From positions 1-59,627 of the forward strand of contig CAIWKO010000051.1 of the NCBI GenBank assembly GCA_903913285.1: DNA of 59,627 bases, read 5' to 3'. A model generated the notes under the pieces. The model was not told the DNA's origin and made no database searches. It saw nothing but the letters and a program-made list of their open reading frames with translations. The DNA is from an uncultured Bacteroidales bacterium (GTDB lineage Bacteria > Bacteroidota > Bacteroidia > Bacteroidales > CAIWKO01). Positions 32,155 through 41,057 of the stretch are shown here, piece after piece. Each line of letters opens with the position of its first letter. Position 1 is the stretch's first letter. Both the position numbers and the translations under genes were made by a program.

Positions 32155-32640
32155 TTAGTTTTTAATGATTTTAAATGATTTAACTAATTTACTGTTTTGT
32201 TGTACTATAATAAAATAAGTGCCAACTGCATAGTTTGAAAAACTTATTTGTTCTAAATCGGATTTCAATTCTTTGGTTTGTAATACACGACCTGATAAAT
32301 CGGTAATAGAGTACTCAACATTGCCAAAGTTCTGAACATTGTCAAAGTTCAACGAAATAAAATCGTAGGTCGGATTAGGAAATGCTGAAATTATAAATTC
32401 CAAAAGTGGATTTTGATCAATGCTTGTTCCAAAATAACTGCTTTGATGAAATCCTTGTGTCAGCATTTGTCCGCTTGCTATGTAGGTTTCGGTTTGTATT
32501 TCTCCAATTGACCAGTCCAATTGGTAACTCGTGTTGTTAAAACTCTCGCCTGCCGTACTCACCAGTAGGGGCGATGCCGTTTGGGCGTTTATCGTGCAAA
32601 TAGAAAAAGCCACTGCTATTGTTAAAATTAATCGCTTCAT
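32155..32640 (-). CDS. Short T9SS-sorted secreted protein
   Basis: The 161-residue product has a signal peptide (MKRLILTIAVAFSICTINAQ) and a short mature region containing LDWSIGEIQTETYIASGQML. A C-terminal T9SS type A sorting domain (FPNPTYDFISLNFDNVQNFG, then SDLEQISFSNYAVGTYFIIV to LVKSFKIIKN) follows. Proteins of this size with a sorting domain often precede a larger partner, here the repeat protein 5 bases downstream. Export through the T9SS to the cell surface is inferred from the tail. No enzymatic motif is visible. Confidence 0.8.
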   Translation of the reverse strand: MKRLILTIAVAFSICTINAQTASPLLVSTAGESFNNTSYQLDWSIGEIQTETYIASGQMLTQGFHQSSYFGTSIDQNPLLEFIISAFPNPTYDFISLNFDNVQNFGNVEYSITDLSGRVLQTKELKSDLEQISFSNYAVGTYFIIVQQNSKLVKSFKIIKN

Positions 32641-32946
32641 TTAATCATAGTTTTAAATGGTTAATTTATTTTGCTTGTGCTAACGTCTATACAGTCCCAA
32701 TTGGGACCATTTCTACTATATCTTTTACCGTTGGTACTATCCCATTTTTGCATTAATAAATATTACAAATCAACTGGTTTAATTTTTTAACATAAAAATT
32801 TTAAATTATTTATAGAGCTTTTCACCTGTTCCATTTCATTGTGAGTAATATGAGTATAAATCTATTCACGAATTACTTTTTTCAATGCTGTTCATAAAAT
32901 CGCTTCGCTAAGTTCTGTTGTTTTAATGCGAGTATTTGAATTTCAT
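32641..32946. other. Intergenic leader region upstream of the T9SS cargo operon
   Basis: About 300 bases without a gene. It contains the palindrome at 32694-32707 and is AT-rich. The dispersed promoter element follows it at 32947-33055, pointing toward this operon. Confidence 0.5.
32694..32707. promoter_or_regulatory. Perfect 14-bp palindrome, possible operator
   Basis: GTCCCAATTGGGAC is a perfect palindrome in the long leader of the minus-strand T9SS cargo operon, 54 bases before its start codon. It has no T-run, so an operator is more likely than a terminator. Confidence 0.45.
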
Positions 32947-33055
32947 CATGTAAAGATATATTTTTTTATTTATAAAATAATTTTTTAACTTATTTTTTTC
33001 GCCCGGCATAGCTCCACCAAATTAGCCAATATACATGAGCTACAAGACATGGTTT
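32947..33055 (-). repeat. Dispersed AT-rich promoter element, copy A
   Basis: On the minus strand this reads ...AAATAAGTTAAAAAATTATT...AAAAAATATATCTTTACATG. The TATCTTTA box at 32951-32958 resembles the -7 consensus. The element continues into GGCATAGCTC and GAGCTACAAG, which are shared with copy B at 37021-37133. It lies about 310 bases upstream of the T9SS cargo start at 32640. Confidence 0.7.
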
Positions 33056-33150
33056 AGGCTAGTATACTTTTGTATTTTAGGATTATTGGCTGTGAGGAAA
33101 GGAGGGCCCCCCCCGCAGCCATGCTGGCATGCAGATTGCGTCCTTAATTA

Positions 33151-34452
33151 TTATTTTATTATCTCTACAATCACTTTTTTTTCAAGCAGTTTTTTAATAA
33201 CCGCATTTTCCGGATCTAGTTTCGTATTACCAAGGTATACATAGTTTAATCCTTCAATCTCGCATAATTCTTTTGGCAAATCTGTTAATGGAATATTCCA
33301 TACTTTCAAAGAAGTTAATTCTAATTTTTTTATACTTTTCGGAATAGATATAAGTGGCATATTTTGCAATTCAAGTCCTTTAAGTTGTCTTAAACTGAAG
33401 AGATCTTCCGATAATATTTTATCTTTAAAATCGTCTAATGTGAGGAATTGGAGTGATTTAATATGAGAAATGCATTTTATCAGATCATCCATTTTTGTAT
33501 CTGGAAGTGCTGTAAATGCCAGAGTATTTAGTTTTTGAAAACCAGAGGACGGTATGGGTAAACGTCCCTGACATTCATTATTTAAAGTAATTTTCAGCTT
33601 TTTCAGATTTGGAAGCTTGGATATTTTAGTAAACTCATTTAAACTGAACAAATTTTTATTGATATAGATATCTAATTCCTCCAGACTGTCATGTCGTGAA
33701 AACTCCTTGCCAAGATTTGCAAGTGAATCACAATATGTAATAGCCAATGTCCGGAGATATTTTAATTTTTCAATTCCATCTAGACTCTTTAATTCTGTTC
33801 CTGTTAGGTCAAGGTTTTCAAGATTTGGGAAATCAGAAATAATATCATTCAAGTTATAAATGAGATTCGACAGATCCAACTCTTTTAAATTTGGCAGCTT
33901 GCAAAAGTTTTTATCTGTTTTTAGATCTGTATTTCCCCAAAGACGTAAAACTCTGAGCTTGTTTAATTCTATTAAGCTCGAAGGAAGTTTCATGATGTGG
34001 CATCCGCCACAAAACGGATGACCTAAGATCAGTTCTTCAAGGTTTTTAATATTTTTTATCGCTTCCGGTACTGTGTCGAATTGCATTCCGGCTAGAGTTA
34101 GAGATTTTAGATGAGTGAATTCCAATATGACTTCAGGAAATTTTTTAAAGTCGTTCACAAATATTTCTAATTGAATGAGTTTCTTGTTATTTTTTAGTTT
34201 CCCGAGTTCTCTGTCAAGATTCATATTTCTGCAAAGAAATAATGATAAGGAGTGAAGGTTTTTGAATTGATCAATATTTGAAGGAATAGTATCCACTTCA
34301 CTGAGCGTTAATACATAAACTGAATCAGGGTTCATTGCAAAAGCCTCAGCATCCTGAGCTGAATGCATCTTTTGTAACTCATCAAGACTATAATTTTGTC
34401 CAAACAATAAAGAAGAGCAGAGACAAATAATAATTACTGTTATTGTTTTCAT
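33151..34452 (-). CDS. Secreted leucine-rich-repeat protein
   Basis: The start at 34452 (MKTITVIIICLCSSLLFGQ) gives a clean signal peptide; an ATG 12 codons upstream does not. The 433-residue product contains about 12-14 LRRs of about 22-24 residues, for example LHSLSLFLCRNMNLDRELG, LEELILGHPF, LEELDIYINKNLFSLNEF and LEKLKYLRTLAITY. The pattern is xLxxLxLxxNxLxxLP. It ends in KVIVEIIK, with no T9SS tail, lipobox or membrane anchor. LRR proteins mediate protein or ligand binding; a periplasmic or extracellular location is inferred. No partner can be proposed from context. Confidence 0.8.
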   Translation of the reverse strand: MKTITVIIICLCSSLLFGQNYSLDELQKMHSAQDAEAFAMNPDSVYVLTLSEVDTIPSNIDQFKNLHSLSLFLCRNMNLDRELGKLKNNKKLIQLEIFVNDFKKFPEVILEFTHLKSLTLAGMQFDTVPEAIKNIKNLEELILGHPFCGGCHIMKLPSSLIELNKLRVLRLWGNTDLKTDKNFCKLPNLKELDLSNLIYNLNDIISDFPNLENLDLTGTELKSLDGIEKLKYLRTLAITYCDSLANLGKEFSRHDSLEELDIYINKNLFSLNEFTKISKLPNLKKLKITLNNECQGRLPIPSSGFQKLNTLAFTALPDTKMDDLIKCISHIKSLQFLTLDDFKDKILSEDLFSLRQLKGLELQNMPLISIPKSIKKLELTSLKVWNIPLTDLPKELCEIEGLNYVYLGNTKLDPENAVIKKLLEKKVIVEIIK

Positions 34453-34572
34453 GGAAATTTGGTTTAATGCAACAAAATACTCCAACAACTTTGCCTGACG
34501 GCATTCCTTGTTGGAGTTATCTTTTTATTTTTTTAATTACTTCCAGATTAATCAGCAATTGTAGGAGTACAA

Positions 34573-35124
34573 TTATGAATTACATATTAATCCTACGATA
34601 AGCAAAAGTGCAATAGGTGAAATAATCACATAGAACCACATCACAGGTTTCCAGGCACCTTTGGTTTGCTCCCGAGTATATTTTAATCCCAGCACATACC
34701 AGCAAAAGAGTCTTAACACTGGAATTGAAATTGCAAATGCCCATGTGCTTATAACACGATAATACTCCAGGGTGGTGGTTGGTTCAAATTCGCTGAAAAG
34801 CAATGCATAACCGAGAAGTATAAAAGCATCAATAAAGACATATGATGGATGTGTGGAACAAAAATTGGTAATTGCATATTTTTTCAAGCTGCTGAACATA
34901 CCCGATTCGGTGGTAATTTTTGGCTTAATTATACTCCATACGATCCACGCTAAGCATATTATTCCAAGGATAAATGTTGTGATCAGGTAAACAATGTCCG
35001 ATCCAATTGTACCCTGCTCAATGTCCTGGGCAAGGTTGGCAATAAAACCAACCAGTAAGAACAAAAGAAGAAATTCGAAAAAGATAATCCTTACAATTCC
35101 TGCAACTTTAGTGAATGATTTCAT
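34573..35124 (-). CDS. Hypothetical membrane protein, 183 aa
   Basis: Five hydrophobic segments are visible, including RIIFFEFLLLFLLVGFIANL, IVYLITTFILGIICLAWIVW, YVFIDAFILLGYALLF, VISTWAFAISIPVLRLFCWY and WFYVIISPIALLLIVGLIC. There is a charged loop after each second helix (WSIIKPKITTESGMFSSLKK). No catalytic motif is seen and the family is not recognised. It lies alone between the LRR gene and the ankyrin gene. Confidence 0.6.
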   Translation of the reverse strand: MKSFTKVAGIVRIIFFEFLLLFLLVGFIANLAQDIEQGTIGSDIVYLITTFILGIICLAWIVWSIIKPKITTESGMFSSLKKYAITNFCSTHPSYVFIDAFILLGYALLFSEFEPTTTLEYYRVISTWAFAISIPVLRLFCWYVLGLKYTREQTKGAWKPVMWFYVIISPIALLLIVGLICNS

Positions 35125-35347
35125 GGCTTTTAGTTTTTTAAATAAGAGGCTGTTTATTTATATTGCAGCCTCTTATATGGTTAATTTTATTTATTGTTGA
35201 TGTTCTTTTTGTCTGATTCTTCCAATGAACGCCCGCTATGGGTTGGTTTTCTTATTTTTTATACATAAAATTACAATATCGTATTACCGGAAGTAATTAA
35301 TATGTGTAAAATTAACAAAATAAAAAACAGATCTAATATATAAATTA

Positions 35348-36826
35348 TCACATACCTTTTGACATCAGGAATCCTGCAATTTCCTTTTGCCCCACTTCAA
35401 TAGCCCACAAGGAAGGACTATATTTATCTTTATACGTTATACACGAATATGTGATAACACCTTGAGATACAGATCCACCCATCGTTTTAATAGTATAGTC
35501 AGGATTAAATTTCCATAACATTTTTTCTGCCAATAGTTTCACAATATCCATTGAGCCGGCTTCAATAGCCCAGTATATGGGTGTTTTCTTTGTAACCATT
35601 ACCAAACAGTATAAATCTACATTGTCAGGAATATTTTTGGGCCTGACAGCAACGCTTCCTTCAACACCTATATTAATATCAGCGCCTTTTTCAATCAGAT
35701 AGGCCGCAATATCTGTCTTGCCATTTTCCAATGCCAGGTTCAGGGGAGTATAATTTTCACCACCTGTTAAATTACTAATATTCATTAATGACATTCCCTT
35801 AGCCTTGCTGTTAATATCGGCGCCTTTTTCTACGATCATCTTCATGAGTTCCAAATCGCCCACTTCGGCTGCCTGACAAATAGGATAAATGTCCGCTAAT
35901 TTTTTTTCACCAGAGTGATAATTTATGGTAATTTTTGGATCTGCTCCATTTTGTATCAGTAGTTTTGCAATAGGAATTTTCTTGTATTTTAAAGCTCTCC
36001 CAAGAGCGGTAAAACCATAAGTTGTATTTGCATCATTTAAATCAAGTCCTTTGGGTAATAAAAGTTTAAAGATATCTTCTGGTTTACCACAACGCGTGGC
36101 GTCTAAATTTTTAAACCAATCTGGCATTTTCATGCCATAAGTAGTTTCTAAAGTCGGAATTACCTTTTTCCAGCCATCAATCCGCACTTGTGGCTCCTGA
36201 GCAGACGATGCAAGTGTATAAATCAAATTGCCGTTTTCGGCATCTTTACCATCTGTTTTTGCGCCGGCATCAAGTAAGAGTTTAATGCATTCAACACAGT
36301 TCGAATTTCCGATGGCATATTCCAGCGGTGACTGTTTTGTTTCAGCCTTAGGCGGACCAGCAGCTGCTACAAGGTCTTCGTAAGTCTTGATTACGGTTTT
36401 ATTTGCTTTTTTACCTTTTGCCTTTTCATCCTCAAGCATTTTTTTGTATACGTTTACTGTAGGATCACCGGAGACAATAATACCTTTATTAACATCGGCT
36501 CCTTTTGCAAGCAGCAGTTTGATCACATCAACCGAATAATATACCACTGCATTGTACAAAGCTGTATTATTACCCAGACTGGGATCAGCTCCCTTATCAA
36601 GCATATAGGAAACAATTTCGGGCCACATAATGGCATTTACAATTGGAGCAACGCCTGCAGCATCCACCTGGTTTACATTGGCGCCGGCACCAATAGCCGT
36701 TTTTACACCTTCAAGATTGCCTTGTTTACAGGCTGTAATCAGGTCTTCCTGCGGACCTGCCACGCTGATTTGTATCATTGCAACAAACAGCAGAACGATC
36801 GAGAATAATTTTACTAATTGTTTCAT
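35348..36826 (-). CDS. Secreted ankyrin-repeat protein
   Basis: The 492-residue product has a signal peptide (MKQLVKLFSIVLLFVAMIQI, cleavage near VAGPQ) and about nine ankyrin repeats. Examples are LITACKQGNLEGVKTAIGAG, DVIKLLLAKGADVNKG, CIKLLLDAGAKTDGKD, IAKLLIQNGADPKITINYHS and DIAAYLIEKGADINIGVEGS. Bacterial ankyrin proteins with signal peptides are usually periplasmic and often bind enzymes or act in stress tolerance. Its promoter region carries dispersed element copy B (about 200 bases upstream) and a hairpin in the leader. Confidence 0.85.
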   Translation of the reverse strand: MKQLVKLFSIVLLFVAMIQISVAGPQEDLITACKQGNLEGVKTAIGAGANVNQVDAAGVAPIVNAIMWPEIVSYMLDKGADPSLGNNTALYNAVVYYSVDVIKLLLAKGADVNKGIIVSGDPTVNVYKKMLEDEKAKGKKANKTVIKTYEDLVAAAGPPKAETKQSPLEYAIGNSNCVECIKLLLDAGAKTDGKDAENGNLIYTLASSAQEPQVRIDGWKKVIPTLETTYGMKMPDWFKNLDATRCGKPEDIFKLLLPKGLDLNDANTTYGFTALGRALKYKKIPIAKLLIQNGADPKITINYHSGEKKLADIYPICQAAEVGDLELMKMIVEKGADINSKAKGMSLMNISNLTGGENYTPLNLALENGKTDIAAYLIEKGADINIGVEGSVAVRPKNIPDNVDLYCLVMVTKKTPIYWAIEAGSMDIVKLLAEKMLWKFNPDYTIKTMGGSVSQGVITYSCITYKDKYSPSLWAIEVGQKEIAGFLMSKGM

Positions 36827-36874
36827 TTTACATAGGTTTTAATTTTCTTACTCGTATGGCTTTTCAGTTCCGCC

Positions 36875-36894
36875 CCCCGATCATCCTATCGGGG
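36875..36894. other. GC-rich hairpin in the ankyrin gene leader
   Basis: CCCCGAT-CATCCT-ATCGGGG is a 7-bp perfect stem in an otherwise AT-rich region, between dispersed element copy B and the ankyrin gene start. It could stabilise the leader RNA or be a decayed REP-like unit. The rest of the 345-base gap (36827-37171) holds nothing else but element B. Confidence 0.45.
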
Positions 36895-37020
36895 CAGGCC
36901 GTTTTTATTAGTGGTTGCTGGTCTCCACTTTTTTTTAATCGTTAATCACTCTTAAAAACCCTCGCTCGCGCGCGTTTCCCAACGCGTGCTTAAGCCACAA
37001 CATTCTTTTCCATCATTTTA

Positions 37021-37133
37021 CCTGTAAAGATATATTTTTTTAATCAAAAAAATAAATTTTTAACTTATTTTTTTGCAGGGCATAGCTCGGCCAAATGAGC
37101 CAAAAGCCAATAGCCACGAGTTGTGAGCTACAA
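37021..37133 (-). repeat. Dispersed AT-rich promoter element, copy B
   Basis: On the minus strand the AT-rich core has TTTTTTTGATTAAAAAAATA leading into TATCTTTA at 37025-37032. A TTTG about 20 bases upstream could serve as the -33 element. It shares GGCATAGCTC and GAGCTACAAG with copy A. It lies about 200 bases upstream of the ankyrin gene start. Confidence 0.7.
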
Positions 37134-37171
37134 GCTATTAGCCATTAGCCACTAACAATGTAAACTTAATG

Positions 37172-37423
37172 TCAGGGCTTTTGGTTGATGAACAGGTCGG
37201 GACCGAAAAATTCTTCGCGGCTTATTTCATAAATCGCGAGCAATTGTTCGAGCTTTTGGGCCGTGATGTTCTTTTTCCCGTTCTCGTAGCGCGACAGTAC
37301 GGTGGCGGTTATACCTTCGTTATTATACATTATGTAATAAAAGGTTTTGTGCTCCTTTTCGCGCAAATATCTTAGCCTGAGGCCATAGATAACTTGGAGG
37401 CTCACATTTTCATTCTTGTTCAT
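37172..37423 (-). CDS. XRE-type helix-turn-helix regulator, 83 aa
   Basis: The small protein has an HTH_3-like core: LRLRYLREKEHKTFYYIMYN, then VLSRYENGKKNITAQKLEQL and LAIYEISREEFFGPD. The VLSRYENGKKNIT stretch is the typical recognition-helix and following turn of XRE-family DNA-binding domains. No effector or toxin partner is adjacent. The gene is divergent from repeat array 4 and the hypothetical gene at 38137. Confidence 0.78.
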   Translation of the reverse strand: MNKNENVSLQVIYGLRLRYLREKEHKTFYYIMYNNEGITATVLSRYENGKKNITAQKLEQLLAIYEISREEFFGPDLFINQKP

Positions 37424-37710
37424 AATTTATAATATATATATCAAGTGTAAATGTACCTAAAAGTGCACAACAAGTTTCTGATTTCTGAAAAAATGATTAT
37501 ATTTTTGTTATCCGTTTAAAACGAACTGCTTCTGAACTTTTTTTAACCAGCACGGAAGCTTCGCAAAATGTTCTTTGAAATACTGAGAGTTCCCGAATTT
37601 TTTATGGCGCGGTTCTATACGTTTTTTTGCAGCACGATGTAATATCTGCCTGCAATACCCTCTAAAAGAATGGTTTCGTTGTCATAAAGCCTTGTTTCAA
37701 AAACACAAGG

Positions 37711-38025
37711 CTATGTTTCGGCTTCACAGAGCTATATCTCCGAAACATAAAACAATGTTTCCGAAACCCGGAGATATTTTTCCGAAACTCAGAGTTATAT
37801 TTCCGAAACCCAGAGATATGTTTTCCCAACACAAAGCTGAGTTGGGAAAACCCGGAGATATGTTGCCCCAACTCAGAGCTATGTTTCCGCAAAACATGGC
37901 TGTGTTGCCGAAACTCAGAACTATGTTTCCGCAACTCAAAGCTATGTTGCCGCAACACTGCGACATGTTTCTCCAACATAAGGCTGTTTTGCCTAAACAT
38001 AAGGCTATGAAACCATTAAATTCTG
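37711..38025. repeat. 21-bp tandem repeat array 4
   Basis: About 15 units of 21 bp with the core CTATGTTTCCGAAACTCAGA plus one base. Phase positions fall at 37711, 37732, 37753, 37774, 37795, 37816, 37837, 37858, 37879, 37900, 37921, 37942, 37963, 37984 and 38005 with no change in length. Most copies keep a TTtCCgaAA-like dyad. It fills the region between the divergent XRE gene and the hypothetical gene at 38137. It encodes 7-residue-periodic frames on both strands, taken here as by-products. Confidence 0.93.
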
Positions 38026-38136
38026 AAACATTCAGCATAACAATATTTTAAATTGTTGCTGAGTGAAAAAAATCTGTAAAAAAATGATTAAAAATTCCGT
38101 TTCAAAAAAAAATTAGTATCAACTAAATTAAGAAAT

Positions 38137-38751
38137 ATGAAAACAATAAATTACAATTACGCGTCTCTTTCGCAGGGAAATTTTCTGGAGAAGCTGGGCC
38201 TGATCGTATTTTGTTTGTCGAGCAACCTTAATTTTCCCGATTTGCCCGTTTCTGTGGCAGATATAAGCGCGAAAAAGGCAGAATATGAAAAAGCGCTCGA
38301 CAAGTCGCGTCTGGGCGACCATTCTGCAACCATACAGGCAAAAGGTTTTAAAGCCGAACTGAACCTGATGCTGAAAAAGGATGGCATTTACGTGAACCTC
38401 ACCAGCAATGGTGATGAACTGATGCTCGAATCAAGCGGTTATGATTTTTCGAAGGACAGGGTTAAAAAGAAAAAACCCGATCTTCAGATTCTCGATACCG
38501 ATCGCTCGGGTATGGGCAAAGTTATTATTGCCCGCGTTGAAGGAGCTGTGGCTTATCAGGTTGAAATTCATGCCGATCCTATACCCGAAGATGTGGCCGA
38601 TCAGCGTTGGATGCGTCAGCCGATGACCACCAAAACCTATCAATGGCTTAATGATATCGAACCCGGTAAGGTGATGTATTTGCGCTACTACAGCGTTTCG
38701 CCCGATCGCGAAGAACCCCCTAAAGGGCCCTATCGCTTCACACTGAGTTAG
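38137..38751 (+). CDS. Hypothetical protein, 204 aa, fibronectin-III-like second half
   Basis: The first half (residues 1-95) is helical and includes LSQGNFLEKLGLIV and ISAKKAEYEKALDKSRLGDH. The second half (about 105-204) is beta-rich, ending in MYLRYYSVSPDREEPPKGPY, and resembles a single fibronectin type III domain. There is no signal peptide. Similar proteins occur in Bacteroidota without assigned function. It is the only gene downstream of repeat array 4 on the plus strand. Confidence 0.6.
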   Translation: MKTINYNYASLSQGNFLEKLGLIVFCLSSNLNFPDLPVSVADISAKKAEYEKALDKSRLGDHSATIQAKGFKAELNLMLKKDGIYVNLTSNGDELMLESSGYDFSKDRVKKKKPDLQILDTDRSGMGKVIIARVEGAVAYQVEIHADPIPEDVADQRWMRQPMTTKTYQWLNDIEPGKVMYLRYYSVSPDREEPPKGPYRFTLS

Positions 38752-38791
38752 ATAAATTAACAAGAAAGCGGCTAAAAAAATTCTGGAACTC

Positions 38792-38840
38792 GAGGTATTT
38801 TTTTAATGGATAAATAAATTTCAACTTATTTTATTATAGG
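38792..38840 (-). repeat. Decayed copy of the dispersed AT-rich element
   Basis: On the minus strand AAAATAAGTTGAAATTTATT and a following AAAAAAATACCTC resemble copies A and B, but the -7 TATCTTTA box is lost. No gene start follows it on the minus strand. Confidence 0.4.
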
Positions 38841-38888
38841 CAAACAAGAGATTGGGGATGCTTGGATAGCGTGGCGAAAAACCAGCCC

Positions 38889-40256
38889 TTAGCGGACAGG
38901 CGATGTACTCACATTATGTTGTTTTCCGCTTTTTTCAAATTGTTCTTCAATGGGCGATTGTGTATTCAAATCATCGTAAATATCTTCTTTCTTATAATAC
39001 TGAAATGGGGGCAAGCGTTTATCCCATTCGCTTTTATTGTATGTATAATCACAGGAAGGCAGGTAAGTATCAAGATAAAATTTGTCGGTCCTATCGGAAG
39101 CAATGAAATGAGTAACACTGTCTGAATACCATTCGTAGTTTTCCGTGATCGTAAATTCTTTAGTGGTTGTTGCTCCCTTGAAATACTCGTTGGTGTATGT
39201 GTGGCACAACTTCTTTAAAAACCATTTGCTTTTATTTTTCTCAAATTCTGCTACCAGTTTGCCGTCAACAAATTCTGCGTAATAATGCCGCGAAGGCAGC
39301 ACCCAGTTATTGTTCTTAGGATAATTAAAATCTTTATTCCTGATAGCGGTTCGTTCTATTTTTTTAAAGGCGAACGATTTGCGGTCAATAATAAACACAC
39401 CTTCTTCCATACCTTCGCCGCTCCAACCAAGGTCTCTCATGTTGTCAACGCCATGATTTTCGCTCGAAAATTCGCTGCAGCTATATTTAATAACATAATC
39501 GTCGGTTTTGTTTGTAGTATCAAAATTAAAGGTATAGAAGTTAAAGGCATTGGGATTTAACGAACCCTGCAATAAATTATATACCGGATTCTGGTCGAGA
39601 AGTTCAGCAATATTGTTTTGGTAATATTTTGAGTCGTCGATATCGAAATTAAAATTGCTTCTCCGCATTTGTTCAATGTCGAAACCGTAGCTTGACGTAA
39701 TCCTGTTCTTCGCGAAAGCTATTTTAAACAATATCACGGTTTGCGCCTCTATCAGGTTTTTAAACACTCCGTTCACCTTATCATATTGCCTGAAAAAAGA
39801 AAATGAAGCGAAACTCGAATCCGAATAATTGATGGGTATCATATCTACGGCTTTCTTAACGGTTTCTTTTGCCGTCAGCCCTTTAATATTAACCTGCGAT
39901 AACGAAACAGGCGACCTGTTGATATATATTTTCTCAATAGCACTGTGGGTGCGGTTATAAATTATGGTATCGTGAAAGCCTATTGCTGATATTTCGAAAT
40001 GAAGTTTCTTCAGGTTTTGTGGTATCTGGAAATGAAATTCACCTTTACTGTTTGTTTGAGCAAAATTGCCTGTTTCAATCATTTTAACTATGGCGAATGC
40101 CACGGGTGTTGAGTCTTGTTGTGAAAGTAGTATGGCTTTGAAACTGTTTTGACCGAAAGCCGAAATGCCGGTTGAAAGCAGCATAGCTGTCAAAAAATAC
40201 CGTAATACAATTTTGTGTAAACGAATGTTCTTAACCCGGGTATTAAAAGTGTACAT
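38889..40256 (-). CDS. Carboxypeptidase-D-regulatory-like domain protein (secreted)
   Basis: The start at 40256 (MYTFNTRVKNIRLHKIVLRY) leads into a signal segment FLTAMLLSTGISAFG. The mature part (455 residues) begins with a CarboxypepD_reg-like beta-sandwich (SFKAILLSQQDSTPVAFAIV to about residue 115), which is common at the N-terminus of TonB receptors. The remaining 340 residues have no membrane barrel or catalytic motif; the frame ends in SGKQHNVSTSPVR. It may be an outer-membrane-associated carrier. Dispersed element copy 40314-40372 lies 59 bases upstream. Confidence 0.7.
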   Translation of the reverse strand: MYTFNTRVKNIRLHKIVLRYFLTAMLLSTGISAFGQNSFKAILLSQQDSTPVAFAIVKMIETGNFAQTNSKGEFHFQIPQNLKKLHFEISAIGFHDTIIYNRTHSAIEKIYINRSPVSLSQVNIKGLTAKETVKKAVDMIPINYSDSSFASFSFFRQYDKVNGVFKNLIEAQTVILFKIAFAKNRITSSYGFDIEQMRRSNFNFDIDDSKYYQNNIAELLDQNPVYNLLQGSLNPNAFNFYTFNFDTTNKTDDYVIKYSCSEFSSENHGVDNMRDLGWSGEGMEEGVFIIDRKSFAFKKIERTAIRNKDFNYPKNNNWVLPSRHYYAEFVDGKLVAEFEKNKSKWFLKKLCHTYTNEYFKGATTTKEFTITENYEWYSDSVTHFIASDRTDKFYLDTYLPSCDYTYNKSEWDKRLPPFQYYKKEDIYDDLNTQSPIEEQFEKSGKQHNVSTSPVR

Positions 40257-40313
40257 TACAATTGTTGTTTCATTTTCTGGAAAGTGAATCATACTAATGC
40301 TCAGCTTTCGCCA

Positions 40314-40372
40314 TGTAAAGATATATTTTTTTCCAGAATAAAAATAATTTTAAAGCTATTTTCTGCAAGTAT
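40314..40372 (-). repeat. Dispersed AT-rich promoter element, copy C
   Basis: The minus strand reads TATATCTTTACATGG with an upstream run of A/T and a TTGCAGAAAATAGCTTT segment matching copies A and B. The TATCTTTA box at 40316-40323 is 59 bases before the 40256 start, consistent with a promoter. Confidence 0.65.
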
Positions 40373-40394
40373 ATAGTTTATTACAAGCAAGAAA

Positions 40395-41033
40395 CTAAAA
40401 CCTTACCAAAAACCCCAGTATCCCCAGCGCAACTAAAACACTGCCTGTTATTAGTTTTTCGTGATGTTCCAAGGTATGCGTTCTTATTTTCTGTGTGCCT
40501 TTATACCCAATAAACACAAGCAACAACATCAACATAACGGTTGTAAAAGTATATACTGCCGAAACCATAAAAATACCCTTCCATCCTATAAGCCCTGCCT
40601 GAAAATAATAAGCTTCAATTTCAACACAGGGCGTCAGAAACATGGCCAAACTCAAACTAAACAGCAACGCCAACTTTGATTTAGTTCTGCCGGGCGTATT
40701 CATATTCTCAATTTCATGATGGTGGTGGTGATGGTGATGATTGGTGAGGTCGATGATCACGTATACTGCACCTATCCCTATCAATATGGAAGGAGCTATG
40801 AAGGTCATCACCACACTATAGGCATTTGATAGTTGTATACCGATAAACCCAACGATGATACCGATTAAAATGGTGCTTAAAGTATGAGCAAATCCAGTTA
40901 CTACGGTTGCCGACAGGCTTTCTTTCAGGGTCCATTTTTCCGCTTTGCCTATAGCCAGCAAAGGCAACCAGTGGTTGGGGATGGAAGCATGTATTAAACT
41001 CAACAGAAGGCTGCCGATTGCTATTTGCCACAT
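40395..41033 (-). CDS. NicO/RcnA-type nickel-cobalt transporter-like membrane protein with His-rich loop
   Basis: The 212-residue protein has about six membrane segments and the NicO-family motif LIHASIPNHWLPL (the H-x4-NHW equivalent of HALEPDH). A run of eight His at about residues 104-111 (LTNHHHHHHHHEIEN) lies in the loop between the third and fourth segments. The family exports nickel or cobalt or donates them to metalloenzymes; His loops bind Ni/Co. The specific ion is not known. It is 24 bases downstream of the methyltransferase gene on the same strand, so the two may be co-transcribed. Confidence 0.8.
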   Translation of the reverse strand: MWQIAIGSLLLSLIHASIPNHWLPLLAIGKAEKWTLKESLSATVVTGFAHTLSTILIGIIVGFIGIQLSNAYSVVMTFIAPSILIGIGAVYVIIDLTNHHHHHHHHEIENMNTPGRTKSKLALLFSLSLAMFLTPCVEIEAYYFQAGLIGWKGIFMVSAVYTFTTVMLMLLLVFIGYKGTQKIRTHTLEHHEKLITGSVLVALGILGFLVRF

Positions 41034-41057
41034 AATTTCCGGTTTTTTCTCAACAAA

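Noticed and set aside
37662-38051. Open frames on both strands across repeat array 4
   Set aside because: By-product of the 21-bp repeat; no start, domain or conserved context.
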